From assembly GCF_001039355.2 (NCBI RefSeq), contig NW_019775435.1, positions 1-62,417 on the forward strand: a stretch of 62,417 nucleotides of DNA, given 5' to 3'. This document shows positions 11,025-23,300 of the stretch, piece after piece. Position 1 is the stretch's first letter; every line of letters begins with the position of its first letter. The notes under the pieces are model-generated. The model did no database searches. It saw only the letters and a list, made by a program, of their open reading frames with translations, and was not told the origin of the DNA. The stretch comes from Lingula anatina. Its lineage: Eukaryota; Brachiopoda; Lingulata; Lingulida; Lingulidae. The position numbers and the translations under genes were made by a program.

Positions 11025-11932
11025 CCCCAGCCCTGGGCCCGTACATCGAAAGTTTCGCTATGTTGCGAGCGGGCGCGAGCATGGCGATTCCGCGCTATTT
11101 GCGAGTGCGATTGCAACCACCTGCTATCTTGAAGCCTTAGCAAACGCAACGCAATTATAACCTCAAACTCTACTAAAATTCGATTGCCGCATAAAGTAAA
11201 GACGTCATAATACAATTACACATATTTTTTTCACCATGACCCTAATCAAGAGGTTGTTTTTGTTTATAGAAATATCATAATTACAAATACTGTACTGATA
11301 TTTGAAGTGTTTGACACCAATAAAATGTCAAAAAAACAATTCAATAAGCGAAGCTTGAACTGACACAATTACTGACACATTGGTGAGTAGTGTTCAGTCT
11401 CACAATAATAGACATTGAGGAAGGTCACGGTACGACCGAATGCTTTGTTTCTGCTTTTTCATTTTGTGTAGAAAATGACACTTTTAAATTTATGATTATT
11501 ATCAATAGACTACACAGATGAATTATATTCATCAGAAAATATAAAGTGATGTATGAAATGTTTATGCATAATAAAACATGACTTTAGCATTCTTCATGTG
11601 AATATTTACCGCAAGGTACCGAGTGATTCGATCTTTTATAAGCTTCCATGTTTTGATTATATGTTTTGTTATATGCTATTATGACTAGCAACCCAAATTT
11701 GCCGCCATGTTTAATTACATGAAAGACACATTAAAATGACGAATTATGCATACGCAGAGGCCATTGCAACTAGTTTGTATCACCGCAAATAATAGCCTCG
11801 AAACTAATGGTGATTTCGCTATTAGCGCACGGTCGCTATTTGCGAGGCTTTCGATATATGGGATAGCGAGGAATCGCCATGCTTGCGCCCGCTCGCAACA
11901 TAGCGAAGCTTTCGAGATACGGGGCCCTGGCA
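11025..11932. mobile_element. TIR element of about 0.9 kb, related to the outer element at 8567-10543
   Basis: Terminal inverted repeats of about 60 bp: 'gggcccgtacatcgaaag' at the left and, inverted, 'ctttcgagatacggggccc' at the right. Both ends share 'gcgagcgggcgc(g/a)agcatggcg'. No transposase seen. The flanking target duplication is not certain. Confidence 0.7.
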
Positions 11933-11939
11933 TTTTCTG

Positions 11940-13420
11940 CTCTTGCGTTACGCCTCTAGTGAGACCACAGGTAACACACGTTGACAGCACTGACCGCTCT
12001 GCGGCATTAATTGACTTTGATGATCCAGTACTTGTTGCGGAGTACGTGATCACGTCCTGCGTGTCCGCGAATTGAATGTGCTTTGCGAATCATTGAGTTG
12101 TCACATGGCATTTGTGAGGTAAAATAATCTCCCTTCTACTCTCAAAACACCATTTTCCGAGAAAGGATCTAACTTATAAAGGCTACTAGACCGATGAAGT
12201 ACCTTTGCTCCGTGTTGACCCTAAATTTGGGATAAGTCTTATGGTTTGTGTAAGTGTCGTCTTAAGGTGTGTTTATTTCCCGCGCATACGGAGATTCGAC
12301 TTCACCGACTACGGAAACCAAAAAAAGAGCGCCAGTGATTCCATGTGACTCGTTTTTATTTACATCAGCCAAGAATTGTAATTAAAGTAAGTCTCTATAC
12401 TAATAAAACATCATAAAGGTAGTAAATAAAAATTTAGAGTATACCGTGTAGCACAAGACAAGGTCTGGTTTATTGTAGTTCTATTTTGATTTATTGTTAC
12501 CGATAATCGGTTTGCTGTGTGGTTATTTATTTTGATGCGGTCATTTTTCATTGCACACTGTTGAAAATATCTTAATGGCTCTGTATACTTGGATTCTGCA
12601 TTCGCTTCGACTTCAAAACAAAGTTTTCTTCGGATCACCAGAAGTAAATGGAAATCTAATAGACTTAATGGAACTTTCCCATAATATATGACAACCTTGG
12701 GCACTTTTCCTTTTTGTGTCCTTTCAGAACAGTGGGAACTGGGGATTGACAAAAAGGGGAATGTCTGCTGACAGACAGATCACAAAACCCACCAGTAATC
12801 TTCTGATTTAACTTCCAATCTGTTTATAATCACTATACCCCCATTGTAATTCAAGAAAATGAAAGAATGCTGACATATATTGATTTGCAAACTTGCAAAC
12901 CTTCAAGTGTTTCGACAAGCATTCGCCACTTTGTTTTCTCAAAAGAAGTACAACTTCTGGTGATTAATATAGGTCAATAGTTGATAGATCTTTTATATTT
13001 TAAGGTATAAAAATTAGGAAATGATGTGCAATACATATGATTAACAATTCTTGTACCAAATTTTTATTTATTATACATTATTTTACATATTCTACATCGA
13101 AATATTATTTTTTTTACAATTGAGCCGAGATTAATTATTGTGCCTCTGCAGGGACGACGCATGGGCAGGCGTGTGAGAGGCGAAGAGACCATCACAGGAT
13201 TAAGTGGTCTTCCTTTCATGTAGGTCGTCCATATTTAAGCCGTGGACCAATTGGTACTTGGATCTTCTCATTCTGAATGGCCCCTTACACGTGCACATGA
13301 GTTACTGAAATATTGTTGCGATCTCAGCGGCTGTGTGAGTCCGTGTTATATGTAAAATGTATTACTGTCCTTTTTCAGAACAACACATAAATATGTATAT
13401 TTTCCAGCACAACGTTTATA
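11940..13420. other. Gene-free stretch
   Basis: No supported coding sequence, RNA gene or element ends. The minus open frame at 12411-12752 has no recognisable motif. Confidence 0.5.
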
Positions 13421-13584
13421 ATACCCAGCATAACCGTAATATCAGTTTGCTGATTCATTTGAGAAAACTACCAAAACAGAGAGATACAAGGGTTACTACT
13501 TANTATAATACCCAGCATAACCGTAATATCAGTTTGCTGATTCATTTGAGAAAACTACCAAAACAGAGAGATACAAGGGTTACT
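13420..13584. repeat. 81-bp block duplicated across the n at 13503
   Basis: The block from 'tataatacccagcataacc' to 'agatacaagggttact' stands on both sides of the n. As at 517, this is best read as overlapping contig ends placed side by side. Confidence 0.7.
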
Positions 13585-13913
13585 TTCTTGTGAATGAATA
13601 TCGTTGAGGGAGCAGTGGTTTGTGTGCTTCAGAAAATATTGTAAAATATTATACTGTAAAATCGGAGTTGTTTTAAGAGTTTTTCTGGCATCCCTTGATC
13701 TAAATTCAACAAAATATTAAGCCAATTGAATACTAAAAACTACAGAAAAATAATTAATTGTATGTAGCACGATTCCTGAACCGCACTTCGACATGCTTGC
13801 ATCAAGCGAATGAACAAATATGTCAATTAAGGAAAAGAAACAGGAAACAAATGTACAGCAGCTGAGCTCATATTTTTACTTGTACACCGGCCTTATTGGT
13901 ACCAAGATCGTAT

Positions 13914-13963
13914 TCAGTCATCGGACACGAAGACAGCAAACACTTCAGCTTCACCGTGAGTAC
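13914..13963 (-). CDS. Distal terminal exon (6b) of copy 1
   Basis: Acceptor 'attaattgcag' precedes a 50-nt coding exon ending GEAEVFAVFVSDD and a TGA. The same exon, with the same length, lies in copies 2 (20346-20395) and 3 (27086-27135). It is the version conserved in all three genes. Confidence 0.7.
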
Positions 13964-14140
13964 CTGCAATTAATAAAACAGAACTTTGAGAAATATAAGC
14001 CAATACACAAATCTCAGCTGATATTGGATATATATTTTTTATTTTAAGGTAGCAAATACCTCGGCCTTTGAATGGGTACCTGCATTAATAAAAGAAAAGA
14101 TGAGTTGTACGGAGGTTTAACCTTCCTCTGAAACATACGG

Positions 14141-14196
<56 letters not shown>

Positions 14197-16954
14197 TACC
14201 ACGTGGTCTTAAAGTACCAGTATTGACGGGATGTGGCATGATAAATATTTACGTACCTTGTGCGAAAAGTGTGGACGATGTTCCTTGTGCGTACAAAAAC
14301 ATTGGATATTCGGCATAAGTCTCGTATCCACACCATGAATTACTGGCAACAAGGAGCCAGCCATGGTCATCCGGGCAATCATTCCACGTTTTACTTATGT
14401 AGAAGGTGCGGGTTTCTGTAGCACTGTAAAATAAGTAAAAATCCGGTACTTCATGTTCCATGACTCGACAAGACAATCTTTATTATGACTGTACCTTTTG
14501 TCTTCTTAAATTAAGAAAAGAAGATTTCATGCAGTGGAAGTGTATGACAGTTTCGCATTGCTGTGTTACATCTGTAGTTTTAATGAAAATGAGAGTGACA
14601 TGACTTTGATATTTATCATTTCATCTTTTCAAATTGAAAAAGAGAAAGATTTACCCGACAATTGCGAAGTGGTAACCATATGCATTAGTATCAGCTAAGA
14701 GAATATCGTCATAAGTAGAGAAGAGAAGACGATCTCTGGCAAACCAGGAAAATTTATCCGTGCCGGACGCATTGAAGACGAGTTGGACGACTTCTACCCC
14801 ATTAGCATCATACAGCGCAACCTTTGCCTGGAAAGATTTAATGAGCTTTTAAATGATCAACACAAATTCGGTTTTACATAGATTATTTTCTCACGAATGT
14901 GGGTTTCGGCCTAGGATAGGCATCAGACATGTGTTATATAGCTGCAGCCTAACCCAGGGGCATGACGTTTTTTTCCCAACCACATAATGTGCAACGATAT
15001 TATAACAGGGGCAGATCTACAGATATATTCCGACAGTCTTCCAAATTATCTTAATTGATCCATCATTCATTTTTACCGACAGATGAAAATTAGACGCCAT
15101 CAACGAAACTTGAAAAAATCTGACTGTTATCTGGAAGACACAAAAGACGGCCTCCGTCCACACCTGGATAATGTCATCTCATCTTTTATGATTTTTCTTA
15201 ATGTCAGCAACTCGCTTTCGTTTCCCATGTTAACATATCTTCAATTATTAATGTAACATCAGTAGGGAATAAGTGGAAATATATATTATTCATACAGTGG
15301 TGTACATATACTCATAGGATGAATTGCATTTTTCTAGGCCCATGAATCCATTGTTTTGAACATCAGATGAAAACCTGCATTTTCACATAAGTGCAATAGC
15401 TTTACATTGAAACGTAGGACAAAGCTATCTTTCTGTCGATTTCTCTCCAGTTGGTATTGTTGAAAGCATTATTTAGTTCAGGAAGTAATGAGCAGTCCAT
15501 AAAGCCTATTAAATACATTTAACATTTACAATATAATACATACCTGTGTTACACCAAGGGTCTCCCAGGCCCCCAAAGATGACGACTTGTAGTGCTGATA
15601 TAATATAATACGTACCCGTGTTACACCAAGGGTCTCCCAGACCCCCAGAGATGACGACTTGTAGTGCTGATGCAATGTGGAATTGAGTTTTCGGGCTTCT
15701 GCATTGTTTTCGTTCAGTGGCTGGGAAGAGTTCCAGAGATCTAAAATATTCCCTCCAGCTCTTGCTACAGCTTTGAAAATCAATGTCCATTCGTTCCCTG
15801 CAAAACAACTTTCTGCGTATGTTGGTTCTAAACACTGGTTTTATGAGTATCATATTCAGATCTTGCTTTACAAGATCCATGCCATCCACCTCAAAAGATG
15901 CAATTATCTTCACACGAACTGAGAATAAAATATCCTCACGCTAATAACTCTCCAGAAACCCTCGTGCTATGTCATACGTTTACCTGTGACATAATTACAA
16001 TTGTCAGGTAATTTCACATCATATGGACGCATTACTTCCACACCAGTTTGGTGCAGGTGCCCTGCATTTGAGCTGTGTCAACAGATGCACAAATTCACTG
16101 AATACTGATCGCTATTGAATATCTTGTATCTTAAGCAGAACCTTTAAAAACATGTTGATACACGGATGATACGTATCCTAGTAAATACGTTGAAGTCTAT
16201 TTATTTTAACACTACTTATACCTGTACATGCCCGTTGTTTTATAATAATGGATGTGCATATCTGTTGTTTAACAATACCATATAAACATTCATATATGTT
16301 GCTATATTAAACTAGCTGTTGTTTTAAAATACTATATGCCAGTAGATGTACATACCTGTAGGGGCGTCAGCTAAGACGAGCAAATTACAGTCGACCTCCG
16401 TCACCGCGTTCGTCATGACTTCATGAAGATTACTGGCTCCGTATATGGTGCAGTTTTGTGTATTTTTACAATACTGGGCAGTGTCCCCTCTCAGGTCTTG
16501 TATTCTTACTGCACATTCCAAGACAGAATTCGTTGTAAAGCTATCTAAACCGTTAACTCCGAGAGGTAAACGGTAAAATGGCATTCGAAGATGGCTATGA
16601 ATATCGAACTTTGCTGTTACTACGGTCTGTCCGGTCGCAAAACGAACCAGAATACCAAAAACAACACCTAGAAAATGGTAGTTTGCCCAATAGATAATTG
16701 CTTGACACACATTTTGTATTTATATTTGACAATTTTAGCAATCTTTTGGACCTCACATTAGTTAATTCGTCTTTGAATTTAAGCTTTAGTTTTAACTTCA
16801 GAAGTATCACGGTCATACTCATAGCATAGCCTGTCAGCAGATATACGTTAATTCCGGATTATCAAGTATTTCTAACATATTCAATGTTTGATCTTTAGCG
16901 TCTGTTACCAAAAGTAAGTGGTGTACAGTGAGAGACCATCTTACCCCAAAACAT
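13914..16954 (-). CDS. Secreted protein of unknown family, cluster copy 1
   Basis: Six-exon model built from splice sites shared by the three copies: exon 1 16945-16954, exon 2 16356-16667, exon 3 15616-15797, exon 4 14655-14827, exon 5 14257-14423, then a terminal exon at either 14039-14079 (294 aa) or 13914-13963 (297 aa). Phases 1,1,0,2,1 close without stops. The N-terminus MFWGVVFGILVRFATG is a short signal peptide formed across intron 1, so the product is probably secreted. Exon 2 has a four-Cys block (VLECAVRIQ, QYCKNTQNCTIYG, VDCNLL) faintly like PAN/apple domains. Exons 3-6 make a conserved block: EWTLIFKAV, LWNSSQPLNENN, KFSWFARDRLL, DCPDDHGWLLV, then EVFAVFV. I have seen such blocks in uncharacterised invertebrate secreted proteins but cannot name a function. 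It is copy 1 of a tandem cluster. Confidence 0.7.
14039..14079 (-). CDS. Proximal terminal exon (6a) of copy 1
   Basis: Acceptor 'attaatgcag', then the codons for GTHSKAEVFATLK and TAA. It duplicates exon 6b in tandem and has the same phase, so it would be mutually exclusive with it. Which one is used cannot be told from DNA. Confidence 0.55.
14134..14195. repeat. (TA)n microsatellite
   Basis: Alternating TA run just downstream (transcription sense) of exon 5 of copy 1. Confidence 0.85.
15544..15687 (-). repeat. 72-bp in-frame tandem duplication of the exon 3 end and its donor, copy 1
   Basis: The last 48 coding bases of exon 3 plus donor and flank recur with a 72-bp period. The first donor is at 15616/15615 (CGG|GTACGT), the second at 15544/15543 (CAG|GTATGT). 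The sequence between is open, so use of the second donor adds exactly 24 codons (VRIILYQHYKSS...). Copies 2 and 3 have only one unit. Confidence 0.8.
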
Positions 16955-16970
16955 AACTGGTCCAAAACGG
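16907..16970 (-). repeat. 54-bp first-exon unit, single copy (copy 1)
   Basis: One unit containing ATGTTTTGGG|GTAAGA on the minus strand (ATG at 16954). This is the unit amplified to three in copy 2 and six in copy 3. Intron 1 is 277 nt, with acceptor TTTTCTAG at 16668. Confidence 0.75.
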
Positions 16971-17456
16971 AGCAATCCGCTGAATACAAAGAGAACTGCT
17001 GGGTGACACAGACACTGATATGTAAATACAAATATATATGACGACAGGTGGCGCAATCGTTTATATGACAATTAATTACATTTACTCATTTACGGTGCGC
17101 TGATTTCTAAATTATTGATTGTTTAACTCTGTACGCCCCCTTCGTGTAGACGCCGATTGTTTGCAAAACGACAACTGGATATTTCATTGTCAAACAAACT
17201 TGTCTAAGCAAATACCAATCATCTGCCTCTGGGACGCCTACAAAAGATCTTACTCGCAGACACAATAAAAGGAAACTGCCTTACTTGTTTTTCTCAAATC
17301 TACTGAAATGATTCAAAAATAAATTATATATAGTCTCTTGTTTAGTTACAATCTGCATATCTTTCACTTAAGAGTCAATAAGGCGCTTTGTCGTATTTTT
17401 CAAATTCAAATATAGTAACCAGTATTTACTAGAGCGTTTCACTCAAACATTGGAAA

Positions 17457-17654
17457 TTACGGTTCCCGGGTGTCTGTTCCACAACCTAAGATGACATGTC
17501 CACGACAGGTGGCGCAATGTGATCCAGACATGTCGTAATAACGTGAACATCGATTTATTTTCGGCTTGTAGTTTTTACACACATCAACACAGTTATCAAT
17601 AGAATTTGAACTGACAAGTATCTGTAGATATACCCTGTAGAAAACGACTTTCAT
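17457..17654 (-). CDS. Possible small Cys-rich exon upstream of copy 1
   Basis: A 65-codon open frame with seven cysteines: NCVDVCKNYKP, NRCSRYY, GSHCATCRGHVILGCG. An acceptor-like TTTTACAG stands just before the ATG on the minus strand. The equivalent region of copy 2 (24595-24690) keeps only part of it and is disrupted. I do not recognise a domain, and the frame may be chance. Confidence 0.2.
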   Translation of the reverse strand: MKVVFYRVYLQILVSSNSIDNCVDVCKNYKPKINRCSRYYDMSGSHCATCRGHVILGCGTDTREP

Positions 17655-17769
17655 TTTTTCTGTAAAATATCAAACTTTTCTTCAATTTTATTGTGGAATA
17701 AAATATTAAATCAAATTATGCATTCAATCTCACTGACAAACGCACTATAAACATTTTCACAGTTATTAA

Positions 17770-19960
17770 TTTATTGATAGTTATTGATTTATTGATTGAT
17801 AGTTATTTACTAAAGATATCATAAACCTTGTACCTTGTATATACAAGCAAGGCGATCTTTATCATAGATAAAATGCTGATATCAAAATAAAGTGTATATG
17901 AAAGGTGATCACAATACAAATAAATAAATTTTTATACAATCTTACTCATCTAAAAAGAAGTTTAACATGTCTTGGGCATAACCTTACCACGTGGGCAGCT
18001 GGTTACTCTTACAGCCACACGATATCAACTGCAGATATTCATATGCATACAAACAAACTGGCAGCTCACCTGTAAATTACATGGCCAATTAACATGCTAA
18101 TTATGCTGTTAACAATCAAAAGAAACAATCGGGATGTGGTCTGGGCCAGTTAGAAAGTGGAATAGATTGGGATCTGGCCTTTGACATATATTAATATACA
18201 CGTGTGAATAAGACGTTACATCATTCTTTCCTTTTGTCTTACTTACACATTAATTAAAAATAAAGAGATGTATCATGAAACTCAAACAAGGCAGCACAGC
18301 TGCTAAATGTACAGACAAAAAGCGCAAACGAATGATGCACAAAAAGGTTATTTTGTCAATTTGGATGCAATATTAAGTAATGCTTAACAACAAAATCAAC
18401 ACTAAATTTTAATTATGCACAACAGGTAATACGGATATTAGGAATATGTAACTAACATTAGGCTTCAGAAACATTACAGTTCAAGTTCATACACTGCATA
18501 AATTTAAAATAATAATAATAACAACAACAATAATAATCAAGCTGTTTTTTCAATTTCAGCTGTATGTGTCAATCCTATAGTAAGCAGCATTGTAAGTTAC
18601 AAAATAATAAGAAGCAAAGCTCTTGCTTCATAACATTTGTGGTGGCAGTGCACAAAGTAAGTTTTTCGTCAATTTTGATGCAATATTACATAATGATTGA
18701 TAGCATAATCATCACCATCGTTTAATAAGCTACTATGCATAACATGGACATTAAGAAAATGTAAATACAATTTGTATATACAATTTGTCTTCATATCTGT
18801 GGGAGTCCCATAAAGAAAATACCAATAGGTGAAAAATGAAACTGCACATCTTCCAGAAAAGGAAGGCAATCAGACTGTTTTTCCGACTCAAGCTGCATTT
18901 CAATCCCGTGAATTTTTTATGTAAGTTTGAGAATCATAAGTAAAATGTTGGTCATTATGGCGGTTATATCAAAAAATGGGATTTTCTTCAATTTTAAAGC
19001 AATAATAACTCTTCCTTTGAGATTCAAAATTCCGCAAGAAATACATTCGAAACAACACACGGAAATATATTATATTGCATTTCACCACTAAAACGGCTCT
19101 TATTGTAGTAAAACTAAAAACTGTGCTTGTCAATAGGGCTTTCGGTGTCTTTTTTCCCGGTCATCAAGGCATTCGTTGCCAAGGATTTTGGCGCATCACG
19201 CGGATTCTCGCGTGCAGTCGAGACCAAAATAACACAGGCGCATGACACAATCCTCAGACGTAAGTTGCGAGTTTTTGTACAGTGTGTCGGATAACGAAAA
19301 GCCCAGAACTGCACACGTTGTGAATATGAGCAATTAAGACGATTATATCGTATGAATCTTATTTTATTGCAATAAAGTGTTGTTGTTGTCTGCTTTTCCC
19401 GCGGTTTTAAGTAGGTCATCAGAAAACCCCGCTCGATATGCTATGTTAGAGAGGGCTCCGTCAGTTAAAATCACTTAAGAGATTTTAACAAAAAACCGTA
19501 CGTTTAGGAAAAAAACCCTGGATTAACTTTGAATGCAGGAATGGGGTCGCTGACCATTGGTGAGTACGGGAAAATTGCCGTTTACTCCAGGAAAATCCAA
19601 TTTTTGGCCAAAACGAAGAGTTATTATGACTTTAATTCAATATTACATAATGCTCAACAGCATAATGCACTGCTGGTAACATAAATATTGGATACATGTT
19701 ATTAACAAAGCTCTTCCGGCCCATGGAAATTCAAAGCCACACATTGAAATTGCCAATATGTGAAAAATTAACATTTCACAAAACAATCTGAATAACTATC
19801 AGAAAAAGACGCCAATTAGACTTGTTTTCCAACTCAAGCTGTATTTTAGTCCTGTGTTTCTTTTCTGTAAGTTTGAGAAGAGTAAGGTTTTCCTCAGAAT
19901 ATCACTGTGGTGGGAGTACCAAAAATAGGTTTTCCCTCATTTTGATGCAATGTTATATAA
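17770..19960. repeat. Large inverted repeat, left arm
   Basis: Matched in reverse order and orientation by 24755-26600. Examples: 'taccacgtgggcagctggtt' (17990) against 'caggtgcccacgtggtaaa' (26396); 'cataacatttgtggtggcag' (18629) against its inverse at 25751; the 19620-19870 block against 24860-25110. Identity looks like 70-85 percent with indels. It contains several scattered copies of a 'ttttgatgcaatattacataatgctta' motif. No genes are visible in it. Confidence 0.7.
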
Positions 19961-20345
19961 TGCTTATCAGCAAAAACACCACCAAGATAAGATGCCAAGA
20001 TATATAAAATACACATTTCACAAAACAATTATAACTTCAAGAAACAAATAACTTTCGAACTTAATATTGATTACTCCTGTACGTTTGAAAACAATAGGCT
20101 TATCGGTTCCCTTGAACTATGTTTTCTGTATAGCATGTATACTGAAAAAAGTGATAAAACATCTTTACCTTTGGAAAAATGGTCCTATCAAGCTGATTTT
20201 CGAACCCGACCTGCATTCTATGTATATCCATCAGTTCTACAAGTTTGAAGACAATAGATCAAACGGTTTACCACTTATTGTGTAGTTAAGCTGATGGTTT
20301 ACTTAACGCTAGCCTTATTTGGTATGAGGTTCGAATTCGTGGTAT

Positions 20346-23300
20346 TCAGTCATCGGACACGAAGACAGCAAAAACTTCAGCTTCTCCATGGGTACCTACA
20401 ATTAATAAAAAAGAAGTTTGTAAAATATTAACCAATACACAAGTCCCAGCTGATATTGGATACATATTGCACATCTTTTTAATTTTAAGGTAGCAAACAC
20501 CTCTGCCTCTCCATGGGTACATGTACCTGCAATTAATAAAACAAGATGAGCGGCGCGCAGGCTTAACCTTCCACTGAAATATGCGGTAATATATACAACA
20601 TTGGTCAAAAAGGTTGTCCCACCCCCATTTCCATGTACTTTTATTTACAAATCATCACCTTACAGCTGTAAATTGTTAGAAATAGTGCTTTTTATTACGG
20701 ATACCGTGTCTAACGTGATTCATGGTAAAAGAAATACAAAATAGTGGTGAAAATATACATATTTTATACCATTTAGTAAAATTTATAAGAGGTACCCCCT
20801 CAAATCGACTGTTTCACTGTGACTTCTGCAGATGTAAAGAAATGTCTATAAAATTGAAAAGACGCCATCAAATGTCACCAAATTCACACACAATTATCAT
20901 AAGGGTGTGCTTGTTAAAGGTCACGTGCCTAACAGCGTGTGCGTCTACCGTGTACTGCAATTATCTCCTGTAGATGGCGAGACAAGCCTTCAACACGGGT
21001 TGCAATTCTGTTTTGTAGGATATTGTCTCGTTGAGGGGGTACCTCTTATAAATTTTACTAAATGGTATAAAATATGTATATTTTCACCACTATTTTGTAT
21101 TTCTTTAACCATTAATCATGTTAGACTCTGTATCCGTAATAAAAAGCACTATTTCTAACAGTTCACAGCTGTGAGGTGATCATTTGTAAATAAAAGTACA
21201 TGGAAATGGGGGAGGGACAACCTTTGTGACCAATGTTGTATAATGCATTGAATTTTATCATATATGTATTGATATACCTGTATGGACAAAAAGGGTGTTT
21301 TAGGTTTCAACCAGTTAAAAATTAGCAACTTTAAATTCACTTTTCTTCTTTACATTTTTGGGATTGAATTCACGTTAAATATGTAGCTAATTCAGCCACC
21401 ACCTAGACAGAATAATAAATAAACACAAGGACTGGGAACTTTATAAACAACACTGTTACTGCGTGGTCATTGGCGCCACGTGACTACCACGTGGTCTCAA
21501 AGTAATGATGGGATGTGACATGATAAACACATATTGGCGTACCTTGTGCGAAATGTGTGAACGATGTTCCCTTTGCGTACAAAAACATTGGATATTCGGC
21601 ATAAGTCTCATACCCACAGCCTGAGTTACTGGTTATAAGGAGCCAACCATGGTCCCACGGGCAATTAACCCACGTTTTACTGATGTAGAAGGTGCGGGTA
21701 TCTGGAACACTGGAAAATAATGAAACATTCGGCAATATTCCTGTTCCTTGATTTCAGGAGACAATCTATAGCATGACATCAGAAATCTTTAGTATGACTT
21801 CAATTAAGAAAGACGGGGTTCATGCAGTGCAATTATACGTCAACTATGCATTGCTGTTAGATCTATAGCTTTGATGAAAAATGATCTTGATATGACTATG
21901 ATATTTATCATTTCATCTTTTAAAATTGGAAAAGGGAAAGATTTACCCGACAATCCCGAAATGGTAACCATACACATTAGTATCAGCTGAGAGAATATCG
22001 TCATAAGTAGAGGAGAGAAGACGATCTCTGGCAAACCAGGAAAATTTATCCGTGCTAGACGCATCAAAGACAAGTTGGACAACTTCTACCCCATTAGTAT
22101 CATACAGCGCAACCTTTGCCTGGAAATAGTTAATGAGAATTTAACAGATCAATAAAAAGTTGGTTGTACATAGATTATTTTCTCACGAGAGTGGGTTTCG
22201 GCCGAGGACAGCCACCAAAAATTCTTGTGCTCTATACCTGCGGCTGAAACCAGAGGCAAAAACCCGAAAAGCGGATTTTTCCGAACGCCATAAGGTGTAA
22301 CAATATAATGTTACTTTATCTTTATTGATTTTGTTAAATGTCCGCGTCTCCAATTATTGATGTGACACCAGTAGGGAATAAGTGGAAATATATATTATTC
22401 ATACAATGGTGTACATATACTCAGAGGCTAAATTGTACTTTCTTGGCCCGTGAATCCATTGTTTTGAACATCAGATAAAAACCTGCATTTTCACCATACG
22501 TGTAATAGCTTATATTTAAACTAAGACTACAGCTGGTATTGCTGAAAGCATTATTTAGTTCAGGAAGTAATGAGCAGTCCATAAAGCCTATTAAATACAT
22601 TTAACATTTACAATATAATACGTACTCGTTTTACACCAAGGGTCTCCCAGGCCCCCAGAGCCGACGACTTGTAGTGCTGATGCAATGTGGAATTGAGTTT
22701 TCGAGCTTCTGCATTGTTTTCGTTCAGTGGCTGGGAAGAGTTCCAAAGATCTAAAATATTTCCTCCGGCTCTTGCTACGGCTTTGAAAACCAATGTCCAT
22801 TCGTTCCCTGCAATGAAAACAAACTTTCTGCATATGTTGGTTCTAAACACTGGTTTTATGAGCATCATATTCGGATCCTGCTTTACAAGATCCGTGCCAT
22901 CCACCTCAAAAGATGCAATTTTCTTCACGCGAACTGAGAATAAAATATCCTCACGTTAATAACTATCAATAAACCCTTGTGTTCTGTCATACGTTTACCT
23001 GTGACATAATTATAATTGTCAGGTAATTTCACATCATATGGTTACATTACATCCACACCGGTTTGGTGCAGGTGCCCTGCAATTGACCAAATTCCCCGAA
23101 TTATGATCGCTATTGAAAATCTTGCATCTTAAGCAGAACCTTTACAAACATGTTGACACACGGATGACAGGATATGTATCCTAGTAAATACGTTGAACTT
23201 AATTTATTTTAACAATACATATACATACCTGTTGACTTATAATAATGGATGTGCATATCTGTTGTTTTACAATACCATATAAACATTCAGATCTATTGTT

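Noticed and set aside
8697-11160. Many overlapping 60-140-codon frames on both strands
   Set aside because: The region is GC-richer and made of inverted MITE sequence; long frames occur on both strands without any domain or conservation of phase between the copies.
13357-13593. 78-codon plus-strand repeat protein
   Set aside because: It reads across the n at 13503 and owes its repeat to the duplicated contig end.
22591-22833. Minus frame with FRSLELFPATERKQCRS as a separate gene
   Set aside because: Shifted frame of exon 3. The true phase gives EWTLVFKAVARAGG and keeps splice phases in all three copies.
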